Shown one piece after another: positions 1 through 7,744 of a stretch of 28,726 bases of DNA. The stretch is from contig DBHE01000132.1 of NCBI GenBank assembly GCA_002296055.1, forward strand, positions 2,173 through 30,898, written 5' to 3'. Below the pieces are notes generated by a model that saw nothing but the letters and a program-made list of their open reading frames with translations, did no database searches and had not been told where the DNA came from. Position numbers and translations under genes: made by a program. Position 1 is the stretch's first letter, and each line of letters starts with the position of its first letter. Origin of the DNA: Pseudomonadaceae bacterium UBA836 (GTDB lineage: Bacteria; Pseudomonadota; Gammaproteobacteria; Pseudomonadales; Pseudomonadaceae).

Positions 1-393
1 GAGATCAATCTGATCGAGGCTGGCAAGAACTACGGCTGGCCGAAGATCACCTATGGCATCGACTACAACGGCTCGCAGATCTCGCCCTATACCGAGCTGC
101 CTGGGCTGGAGCAGCCGCTGGTTTACTGGGACCCATCCATTGCGCCGTCCGGCATGACCCTGTATCAGGGTGAGCTGTTCCCCGAGTGGCAGGGTAGCCT
201 GCTGGTGTCGGCGCTGGCCGGCAAGGAAGTGCGTCGTGTCGAGCTGAAGGGCAATGCGGCCGGTGAGCAGGAGTCGCTGTTTACCGAGCTGGATCAGCGT
301 TTTCGTGATGTGCGCACTGGCCCCGATGGCGCCGTCTACCTGTTGACCGATAGCCCTAGCGGCCAGTTGCTGCGCGTCGCGCCGGCCAACTGA
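1..393 (+). CDS. PQQ-dependent sugar (glucose/sorbosone-type) dehydrogenase, C-terminal part
   Basis: The reading frame is open from the first base and stops at TGA 391-393, so only the last 130 residues are visible and the start lies outside the window. The stretch GKNYGWPKITYGIDYNG, followed by an APSGM segment and a late GPDGAVYLLTD strand, is typical of the soluble quinoprotein glucose/sorbosone dehydrogenase family (Asd/YliI type). These are six-bladed beta-propellers, normally periplasmic, that oxidise aldose sugars with PQQ. The visible part would be the last propeller blades. The catalytic His and the signal peptide would be upstream, so activity cannot be judged. Its stop codon directly abuts the stop of the convergent AraC gene: TGATCA supplies both stops. 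The family call is fairly safe; the substrate is unknown. Confidence 0.82.
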   Translation, partial: EINLIEAGKNYGWPKITYGIDYNGSQISPYTELPGLEQPLVYWDPSIAPSGMTLYQGELFPEWQGSLLVSALAGKEVRRVELKGNAAGEQESLFTELDQRFRDVRTGPDGAVYLLTDSPSGQLLRVAPAN

Positions 394-1419
394 TCAGCTA
401 CCCGTCACGCGCTGGCGATAGCCGCGTGGCGGGCAGCCCAACCAGCGCCGAAAGGTGCGGCTGAAGTTGCTGGTGTCCTGATAGCCGAGTCGCTCGGCGA
501 TCATCTCGATGCTCAAGTCGGTATGTTCCAGCAGCCAGCAGGCCTGCTCGCTGCGCACCTGATCCAGAATCTGCTGATAGCGCACCCCTTCGCTGCCGAG
601 GTGGCGAATCAGGGTGCGCGCCGTCAGGTGTTCTTGCGCAGCCATTTGCGCGAGCGTGGGGTACTGATACTCACATTGCAGCAGACGCTGTTTGATGCGC
701 TCGCTGAGGTCGCCGCCGCGCCGCTGGCGCTGCAGGTGATGCTCGCAGTCGCGCAACGCTTGCCGGTGCAGCTCGGCGTCAGCGCCCAGGCAGGGTTGCT
801 CAAGCAGCCCATCGGGCAAATGCAGGCGGAGCGCGTCGCTGCCAAATACCCAGCGTCCAGCGTGCTCGCGAACCTCGCTCGCCCACTCGGGGGCCGGGCC
901 GGGCCACTCCAGGGTGATCTCGGGTCCTAGCGGTTGGCCGCTGACTGTTTCCAGTAGCCGCAACATCGCTGTGGTGAAATGCCCAAGCAGATAGTCGCGC
1001 ACCGGCGGCGGCATCAACCGCTCGTTTAGCTGCAACACCGGCGGGCTGCGACGCACCAGACTGTAGCTCGCCAGGTGCTGGCGCAGTGGTGAGTAGTGCT
1101 CCAGCAGGTTAATGGCCTCACCGATGGTGGCGGCGGTAACGGCGGCATAGCCGCCGGGGCCATGGGTTGATACGTCGGTATGCAGGCCGGCAGAAAAGCC
1201 CAATCCCGGGTGGCCGGTGAGGCTTATGACCGCCTGCAGCAGGCGGGTGAGGGTGTCCAGGTTGAGAAAGCGGTTGCCCTGCAGTTGCTGCTCCCAGTCC
1301 GGGCCCAGCAAAGGGGGGACCGGGTTTTCCCGGTAGCCTTGGCGGCGTAGCTCGGCCAGTACCAGGCGCGCGTAGATCGGGTGTACGGCTGGACTCAACC
1401 AGTAGTGTTCGGACGGCAT
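394..1419 (-). CDS. AraC/XylS-family transcriptional regulator, probable alkB regulator
   Basis: This 341-residue protein has two parts. The N-terminal ~200 residues resemble the arabinose-binding-like sensing domain of OruR-type AraC regulators (motifs GHPGLGFSAGLH and HGPGGYAAVTAATIGEA). The C-terminal ~100 residues form the double helix-turn-helix, with the second HTH reading IEMIAERLGYQDTSNFSRTF and ending in GCPPRGYRQR. The start ATG has an AAGAG five bases upstream. The gene is transcribed away from alkB across a 124-bp shared upstream region, the usual arrangement of an activator with its target. AraC-type regulators such as AlkR of Acinetobacter are known to control alkB genes, so alkane- or fatty-acid-responsive control of the neighbouring alkB is a reasonable inference. 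The ligand cannot be read from sequence. Confidence 0.88.
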   Translation of the reverse strand: MPSEHYWLSPAVHPIYARLVLAELRRQGYRENPVPPLLGPDWEQQLQGNRFLNLDTLTRLLQAVISLTGHPGLGFSAGLHTDVSTHGPGGYAAVTAATIGEAINLLEHYSPLRQHLASYSLVRRSPPVLQLNERLMPPPVRDYLLGHFTTAMLRLLETVSGQPLGPEITLEWPGPAPEWASEVREHAGRWVFGSDALRLHLPDGLLEQPCLGADAELHRQALRDCEHHLQRQRRGGDLSERIKQRLLQCEYQYPTLAQMAAQEHLTARTLIRHLGSEGVRYQQILDQVRSEQACWLLEHTDLSIEMIAERLGYQDTSNFSRTFRRWLGCPPRGYRQRVTGS

Positions 1420-1430
1420 ATTTGCTCTTG

Positions 1431-1458
1431 TTGGATTGACCTGCTGTCACAATATGAC
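1431..1458 (+). promoter_or_regulatory. Candidate alkB promoter with inverted repeat
   Basis: In the araC-alkB divergent region, TTGGAT (1431-1436) and TATGAC (1453-1458) are 16 bp apart and could be -35 and -10 boxes reading towards alkB. The inverted repeat GTCA-CAATA-TGAC (1446-1458) overlaps the -10 box. A regulator site here would fit, but the hexamers match the consensus only moderately and the call is by eye. Confidence 0.3.
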
Positions 1459-1543
1459 GGTTATTTGCCGCTTGCAACGGGTGGCGGGGCTACAGCCGGC
1501 GCGCATGATGGGCAACACAAAGACAAAAATAAGAGGATGCCCC

Positions 1544-2743
1544 ATGCAATATGCTGCCGCAGACAATGGCCTGGCCGGGTACGTAGACCGCAAACGCAGG
1601 CTCTGGTTGTTCTCCCTGATGGTGCCCGGGCTGGCCTTGGTCGGGCCGCTGCTGTACATGCTGGTGTCGCCAAATGTGCTCTGGCTGTGGTTATCGACCA
1701 TCTTCGGCTATGTGGTCATTCCGATGCTGGATGGGGTGCTGGGAGAGGACTTGAGCAACCCGCCGGAGGAGGCGGTGCCCGCGTTGGAGTCCGACGCCTA
1801 CTACCGCTATATCACCTACGCGCTGGTGCCTATTCTGTGGCTCAGCTTTATCGTCAATATTGCGTTTCTAGGCACCCACGAACTGCCCTGGTACGGCACG
1901 CTGGCCGTTATTCTGGCGACCGGTGGCAGCCTTGGGTTTGGGCTGAATCTGGGCCACGAGATGGGGCACAAGAAGACCGGGCTGGAGCGCTGGCTGGCGA
2001 AGATCACGCTGGCGCTTGGCTGTTACGGTCACTTTTTTGTGGAGCATAACCGCGGCCATCACCGTGACGTGGCTACCCCCGAAGATCCGGCCTCGGCACG
2101 CATGGGCGAAAGCATCTATCGTTTTGTCTTCCGCGAGATGCCCGGCGCCTTCTTCCGTGCCTGGGACCTGGAAGCCCAGCGTCTTGAGCGCTGTGGCAAG
2201 TCAGTCTGGAGTCTGGATAACGAGGTGCTGCAGCCGGCGCTGATCAGTGTGGCGCTGTATGCGCTGCTGATTGCCTGGCTGGGCATCGAGATTCTGCCGG
2301 TGATGTTGTTGATTGCCTTCTGGGGCGCCTTTCAACTGACCCAGGCCAACTACATCGAGCACTACGGGCTGCTGCGTCGCAAGCAGGCGAGCGGGCGTTA
2401 TGAACGTTGTCAGCCGCACCATTCATGGAACAGTAATCACCTGTTCTCCAACTGGGCGCTGTTCCACCTGCAGCGTCACTCTGATCACCACGCCCATCCA
2501 ACCCGGCGCTATCAGTCACTGCGCGACTTTCCTGATCTACCGCGCCTGCCTAATGGCTACTTCGGCATGTATCTGTTGGCGTACTTCCCGCCGTTATGGC
2601 AGCGGGTAATGGATCCGCGCTTGTTGCGCGCAGTCGACCGCGACCCTAGCCGCATCAATTTTCTGCCGGCCAAGCGTGAACAACTTATGCGGCGCTACGG
2701 GTTGAGCGAGGCGCCGCTGGACGGTGCAGAGGTGGCGGCATGA
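1544..2743 (+). CDS. alkB: Alkane 1-monooxygenase (integral-membrane non-haem diiron hydroxylase)
   Basis: AlkB hydroxylates the terminal carbon of n-alkanes in the inner membrane, taking electrons from rubredoxin. The chosen ATG follows AGAGG (1532-1536) and gives 399 residues, the usual family length; an in-frame ATG at 1436 would add 36 residues that do not look like family sequence. All histidine clusters are present: HEMGHK (from residue 138), EHNRGHHRD (167 on), NYIEHYGL (269 on) and LQRHSDHHA (309 on). Hydrophobic helices flank residues 20-60, 90-130 and 230-265. Residue 55, in FGYVVIP, is Gly where the Pseudomonas putida GPo1 enzyme, as I recall its sequence, has the chain-length-limiting Trp55. 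The stop overlaps the rubredoxin start as ATGA. The family call is secure; substrate range is inferred. Confidence 0.96.
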   Translation: MQYAAADNGLAGYVDRKRRLWLFSLMVPGLALVGPLLYMLVSPNVLWLWLSTIFGYVVIPMLDGVLGEDLSNPPEEAVPALESDAYYRYITYALVPILWLSFIVNIAFLGTHELPWYGTLAVILATGGSLGFGLNLGHEMGHKKTGLERWLAKITLALGCYGHFFVEHNRGHHRDVATPEDPASARMGESIYRFVFREMPGAFFRAWDLEAQRLERCGKSVWSLDNEVLQPALISVALYALLIAWLGIEILPVMLLIAFWGAFQLTQANYIEHYGLLRRKQASGRYERCQPHHSWNSNHLFSNWALFHLQRHSDHHAHPTRRYQSLRDFPDLPRLPNGYFGMYLLAYFPPLWQRVMDPRLLRAVDRDPSRINFLPAKREQLMRRYGLSEAPLDGAEVAA

Positions 2744-2907
2744 GTCGCTATCAGTGTCCGGAGTGCGGTTACGAGTACGACGAGGCCGCCGGTGATCCGC
2801 ACCAGGGGTATCCTGCCGGCACTGTCTGGGACAGCCTGCCCGAGAGTTTCACCTGCCCGGACTGTGCGGTGCGCTACAAGGAGGACTTCCAGCCGCTGGA
2901 ATCATAG
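2740..2907 (+). CDS. Rubredoxin, AlkG1-type
   Basis: A 55-residue protein starting at the ATG inside the ATGA overlap with the alkB stop, so the two are probably translationally coupled. Both iron-binding knuckles are present, CPECGY near the N-terminus and CPDCAV near the C-terminus, with the conserved rubredoxin core between them. It would hold one Fe(Cys)4 centre and carry single electrons in the cytoplasm. The second knuckle reads CPDCAVRYKEDF: Ala replaces the usual Gly, and Arg plus an extra residue follow. That matches the N-terminal (AlkG1) domain of P. putida GPo1 AlkG rather than the AlkG2 type. Published work reports that AlkG1-type proteins could not replace AlkG in alkane hydroxylation, so its exact role next to alkB is open. 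The last six bases overlap the end of the convergent permease gene. Confidence 0.93.
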   Translation: MSRYQCPECGYEYDEAAGDPHQGYPAGTVWDSLPESFTCPDCAVRYKEDFQPLES

Positions 2908-4788
2908 CGGCCAGACCCACAACAGCATGGGGATGCTGATAGCCACTACCAGCAACTCCAGCGGTAGCCCAAGGCGCCAGTAGTCGCCGAAGCGAAAGCC
3001 CCCGGGGCCCAGAATCAGCGTGTTGTTCTGGTGCCCGATGGGGGTCAGGAAGGCGCAGGAAGCGCCAATCGCCACCGCCATCAGGAAGCTGTCAGGGTTT
3101 ACGCCGAGCTGGCTGGCCACGCTCAGGGCAATCGGACACATGACGGCAGCGGTCGCTGCGTTGTTCATGAAGTCAGACAGGGTCATGGTCACCACCAGCA
3201 TGAGGGTCAGGGCGATGATCGGGTTGCCCTGGGCGAGGTGGTCTAGCAGCGTGCGCGCCAGCAGGTCGGCGGCGCCGGTGTCGGCCATCGCCGCAGCCAG
3301 CGGCATCAGTGCGCCAAGCAGCACGATGATCGGCCAGTCGATGGCTTCATAGATGCGCCGCAGGGGAATAACGCGCGTCAGCATGTAGCCCAGTACGCCG
3401 GCGGTGAAGGCGACCGCAGCCGGCAAAATGCCGAACGCCGCCAATGCTACCGAGCCGAGCATGATGAGCGCGGCGGTTAGTGCCAGGCGAGGCTCAGGGA
3501 TCAGAATGCTGCGCGGCGCCAGCGGCGCGCAGCCGTATTCTCCGGCAAAGCCGGCGATGGCCTCGGGCTCACCCTGCATCAATAACACGTCACCGGCCTG
3601 AATTTCTGTCCAGCGCAGGCGGCGGATTGAGCGATGACCCTGACGCGAGATGGCCAGCAGGTTGATGCCGAAGCGGGTACGCAGGGCGATGTCTGACGCG
3701 CTGCGTCCGAGGATGTCCGCGCCGGGTTGCACCACCAGCTCCTGTAGCACGATCTCATCGCTGTGGCGTACTGGCGGCGACTCCGGTTCTGGCTCTGCTG
3801 CGTTCTCGGTCGCGTCGTCGTCTGTCTGGGTGGCGCGCTGCTCGGCAGTAGCTTCTTTCTCTTTGTCTTTCTCTTTGTCCTTCTCGCTCGCGCCGGGTGG
3901 TACTGCTTCTTCCAGTTTCAGCCCCAGGCGAGTCAGCGAGGCGCCGAGCGCCTCGGGGTCGGACTCGATCACCAGGATGTCACCCGCGCGTAGAATGCGG
4001 CTGGAGAGTGGTGCGATAACGCGAAAATCGTTACGCACCATGCCGACGATCTGCGCGTCGCCGTCGTCCAGTAGTTGCTCGACTTCGCGCAGCGGTTTGC
4101 CATCGATCTTGCTGTCGGCGTCGATGTGTACTTCAGTCAGGTAGGTGCCGGTATCGAAGCTGCCGGCCTCGGGCTGCGGACGGTGGGGTACCAGCCAGCG
4201 GCTGGCGAGCACCGCCAGCAGCACGCCGCCCAGAGCGACTGCCAGGCCCACCGGCGTGAAGTCGAACATGCTGTAGGGGCCAAGTTCGGTCTGAGCACGA
4301 AACCCCGAGACAATCAGGTTGGGCGGGGTACCGATCAGGGTGGTCATGCCGCCGAGGATGGTGCCAAAGGCCAGCGGCATCAGTACCCGGCCAGGCGGGA
4401 CGCCCTGACGGTTGGCCAGCTGCATGGCAATCGGCATCAGCAACGCCATGGCGCCGACGTTGTTCATAAAGGCAGACAGGGTGGCACCAAGCAGGGTGAG
4501 AAAGCCCAGCCCCAGCAGTACGCCGCCACGTTGTGGTAGCGCGCGCTGGGCCAGCGCCTCGACAGCGCCAGTGGTTTGCAGGCCCTTGCTGAGGATGAGC
4601 ACCGCGGCGACGGTGATGACGGCCGGATGGCCGAAGCCGGCGAAAGCATCTGCAGCTGGCGTGAGCCCGGCGACCACGCAGGCTAGCAGGGCGGCCAGCG
4701 CGACAATGTCGTGGCGCCAGCGCCCCCAGAGGAACAGGCCAATAGTGCAGGCGAGGATGAGCAGAATAAGTTGCTGGCTGGCGTCCAT
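2902..4788 (-). CDS. SLC13/DASS-type permease with two TrkA-C (RCK_C) domains
   Basis: A 628-residue inner-membrane transporter. The chosen ATG has CAGGAG six bases upstream; a longer in-frame start at 4839 lacks such support. The two membrane halves show the mirrored SLC13 signatures: SAFMNN (105-110) with IGTPPN (152-157) in the first, and SDFMNN with TPIGHQNN in the second. Between them lie two TrkA-C-like cytoplasmic domains (about 215-295 and 345-415), joined by a charged Lys/Glu/Asp-rich linker (301-340). The family moves dicarboxylates, sulfate or related anions, usually with sodium; the TrkA-C domains are thought to be regulatory. The substrate cannot be told from sequence. It lies downstream of dbpA on the same strand, but a strong hairpin sits between them. 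Its 3' end overlaps the rubredoxin gene. Confidence 0.9.
   Translation of the reverse strand: MDASQQLILLILACTIGLFLWGRWRHDIVALAALLACVVAGLTPAADAFAGFGHPAVITVAAVLILSKGLQTTGAVEALAQRALPQRGGVLLGLGFLTLLGATLSAFMNNVGAMALLMPIAMQLANRQGVPPGRVLMPLAFGTILGGMTTLIGTPPNLIVSGFRAQTELGPYSMFDFTPVGLAVALGGVLLAVLASRWLVPHRPQPEAGSFDTGTYLTEVHIDADSKIDGKPLREVEQLLDDGDAQIVGMVRNDFRVIAPLSSRILRAGDILVIESDPEALGASLTRLGLKLEEAVPPGASEKDKEKDKEKEATAEQRATQTDDDATENAAEPEPESPPVRHSDEIVLQELVVQPGADILGRSASDIALRTRFGINLLAISRQGHRSIRRLRWTEIQAGDVLLMQGEPEAIAGFAGEYGCAPLAPRSILIPEPRLALTAALIMLGSVALAAFGILPAAVAFTAGVLGYMLTRVIPLRRIYEAIDWPIIVLLGALMPLAAAMADTGAADLLARTLLDHLAQGNPIIALTLMLVVTMTLSDFMNNAATAAVMCPIALSVASQLGVNPDSFLMAVAIGASCAFLTPIGHQNNTLILGPGGFRFGDYWRLGLPLELLVVAISIPMLLWVWPL
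3853..3885 (-). repeat. In-frame 12-nt tandem repeat coding a Lys/Glu/Asp linker
   Basis: On the coding (minus) strand the unit AAAGAGAAAGAC is repeated almost perfectly, giving EKDKEKDKEKE in the linker between the two TrkA-C domains of the permease. Because the unit is 12 nt, slippage would change linker length by four residues without a frameshift. Confidence 0.7.
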
Positions 4789-4826
4789 GTACTGCTCCTG
4801 TAGGACCCGCTTTGGCCCGCCCCAGC

Positions 4827-4872
4827 TGTGACTGCGCACCGGCGAGCCCAGTGCGCAGTCACACGTGGTGAC
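4827..4872. repeat. Two overlapping inverted repeats between dbpA and the permease gene
   Basis: TGTGACTGCGCAC (4827-4839) and GTGCGCAGTCACA (4851-4863) are perfect 13-bp inverted arms around an 11-base loop. A second inverted repeat, GTCAC-ACGTG-GTGAC (4858-4872), shares bases 4858-4863 with it, so the two hairpins exclude each other. On the minus strand they lie just after the dbpA stop and upstream of the permease start. There is no T-run on either side, so this is not a standard intrinsic terminator. It could be a Rho-assisted terminator, an mRNA 3'-end stabiliser, an attenuator or a protein-binding site. Confidence 0.6.
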
Positions 4873-4882
4873 AGGTTGCGCG

Positions 4883-6283
<1,401 letters not shown>

Positions 6284-6759
6284 GAAGTGGCGTGCAGTGT
6301 ATCAGAGCGCCGGTGCGGCGGCTGTGATCAGCGCCGGATACGTGTCTTGCGGAACCCGCCGTGACTGACAAAGGAACCCGTGTCACCCATGATCCAGAAC
6401 CGGGTGGCGCGATAAAAGGCCTGAGCCTTGCTTGTGTGGTAGCTGCGGGTTTTTTTATAAGCCCAGAGCCAACCTCGTTTGCGATTGTCCATAATATTAT
6501 GCCGTGCGTGGTGACGAACTGCTCAAATAGTCAAAATGTGTATCAGGCAGGGCGGTAAATGGGATTGAAAGCCCATATTTTGACGCTTTCCTTGTCTTTT
6601 GGCTGATCATAACGTGATTTTGTCTTCTGTGAAACAGGTTGCAACGTTTCTCGCCTATTTGTGCTAATGCCTCGCAGGGCGGCGTCGCAGATCACGCTAA
6701 GCGGGCACAACGGTGCCGCGCGTCGCGGTGTGCTGTTACCGTTATGCCTCTGCCGGTAG
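6284..6759. other. 476-bp intergenic region, locally AT-rich, no convincing gene
   Basis: This gap lies between the start of dbpA and the end of the PAS-GGDEF gene, both on the minus strand. Bases ~6475-6665 are clearly richer in A/T than the surroundings. They contain an inverted repeat GTCAAAAT (6530-6537) / ATTTTGAC (6577-6584), which as RNA extends to 11 pairs with one G-U, and a nested ATGGG (6559-6563) / CCCAT (6572-6576). A 65-codon frame at 6361-6558 (+) starts with GTG, has no family resemblance I recognise and is probably not a gene. The region may hold the dbpA promoter, a long leader or a small RNA. Confidence 0.4.
6496..6526 (-). promoter_or_regulatory. Possible minus-strand promoter upstream of dbpA
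   Basis: On the minus strand, TTGAGC (6526-6521) and CATAAT (6501-6496) resemble -35 and -10 boxes, but the 19-bp spacer is longer than ideal. It would give a leader of about 200 bases before dbpA. This is a weak call made by eye. Confidence 0.2.
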
Positions 6760-7725
6760 CTAGTCTGGCAATTGCGTGTGCAGCGTGACCCTGTTGCGGC
6801 CCTGTTCCTTGGACTGGTACAGCGCCTTGTCTGCGTGCTCCAGCAGTGCCTGGTAATCCGCCATATCGTCACCGAGGGCCGCGACTCCCAGGCTGATAGT
6901 GAAGGTCAGCGGGGTGCCGTTATGCTCCAGTTGCTGGCGCTCTATGGTGCTGCGCAGGCGTTCGGCGAATTGCGCGGCGCCATCCAGGTTGGTGCCGGGT
7001 AGCAGCACCACAAACTCTTCGCCGCCGTAACGACCGGCAAAGTCGGTCTCGCGCACCAATTGCGAGGTAATGCGTGCCGTCGCGCGGATGACTTCGTCGC
7101 CGGTCTGGTGGCCGTAGGTGTCGTTGACCCGTTTGAAGTGGTCAATGTCGAAGATCACCAGGCTGACGGCGTTGTCGTAGCGTTGATGGCGCGCGAACTC
7201 GCGCTCTAGACAGGATTCCCAATAGCGTCTGTTGAGCAGGCCGGTCAAACCGTCGCGCAGGGCCAGTTCTTGCAGCTTAGTATTGGCCGACTCCAGTTGC
7301 CGTTTGTTTACAGCCACGCCGGTCACGTCATAAATAATCAGGCAGACGTGGTCGGTGCTGCCGCTGCTGCTGCGCAGTGGCAGGATGGTGACGTTCTGGT
7401 ACATCTCGTCGGCCATCCCGGTGATCGGCTGGTAGCTCTTGAAATGCACCAGGTTGGGCCGCTGTTCCCAGATGGTGAAGGCGCGGGTGCCCAGCATGAC
7501 GGCGGTTTCGACTTTGTGCGTGAACCAGCTCTGGTCGATTTCTGGAAACAGGGCAAACAGCGATTGCCGTGAAGCTTGATCCGAGCCGATGCCCGAATGG
7601 TTTTCCATGAAGCTGTTCCACACCTCGATGTTGTAGTCGCGGTCCAGCACCACGACGCCGACATCGATGCTCTGCACGATGTCCAGCAGCCAGTGGAGTT
7701 CGTTGATATCGAAGTGTTCGGCCAT
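6760..7725 (-). CDS. PAS-GGDEF diguanylate cyclase
   Basis: A 321-residue soluble protein that should make c-di-GMP from two GTP. Residues ~10-135 look like a PAS domain (IDVGVVVLDRDYNIEVWNSF start, DVTGVAVNKRQ end), followed by a short coiled linker (~140-155) and a GGDEF domain from DGLTGLLNRR. The active-site loop is GGEEF (234-238). RETD (225-228), five residues upstream, is the RxxD inhibitory I-site, so product inhibition is expected. FDIDHFKRVNDTYGH holds the metal- and nucleotide-binding residues. No membrane segment is seen. It starts 19 nt after the REC-CheC-like gene on the same strand, so the two are probably an operon and may act together. The PAS ligand is unknown. Confidence 0.92.
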   Translation of the reverse strand: MAEHFDINELHWLLDIVQSIDVGVVVLDRDYNIEVWNSFMENHSGIGSDQASRQSLFALFPEIDQSWFTHKVETAVMLGTRAFTIWEQRPNLVHFKSYQPITGMADEMYQNVTILPLRSSSGSTDHVCLIIYDVTGVAVNKRQLESANTKLQELALRDGLTGLLNRRYWESCLEREFARHQRYDNAVSLVIFDIDHFKRVNDTYGHQTGDEVIRATARITSQLVRETDFAGRYGGEEFVVLLPGTNLDGAAQFAERLRSTIERQQLEHNGTPLTFTISLGVAALGDDMADYQALLEHADKALYQSKEQGRNRVTLHTQLPD

Positions 7726-7744
7726 CTGCTGTGTCCGGTCCTGA

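Noticed and set aside
1436..1543. Upstream in-frame start for alkB
   Set aside because: The 36 extra residues lack family similarity, the ATG at 1436 has no ribosome site, and it would fall within the candidate promoter.
6416..6458. Small AAGGC-CTGA-GCCTT hairpin and a run of seven T at about 6450
   Set aside because: The T-run is about 20 bases beyond the hairpin and has no GC stem directly before it, so it is not a standard terminator.
6361..6558. A 65-codon plus-strand frame in the dbpA upstream gap
   Set aside because: GTG start, no good ribosome site, no family resemblance; it crosses the AT-rich structured region that better explains the conservation question.
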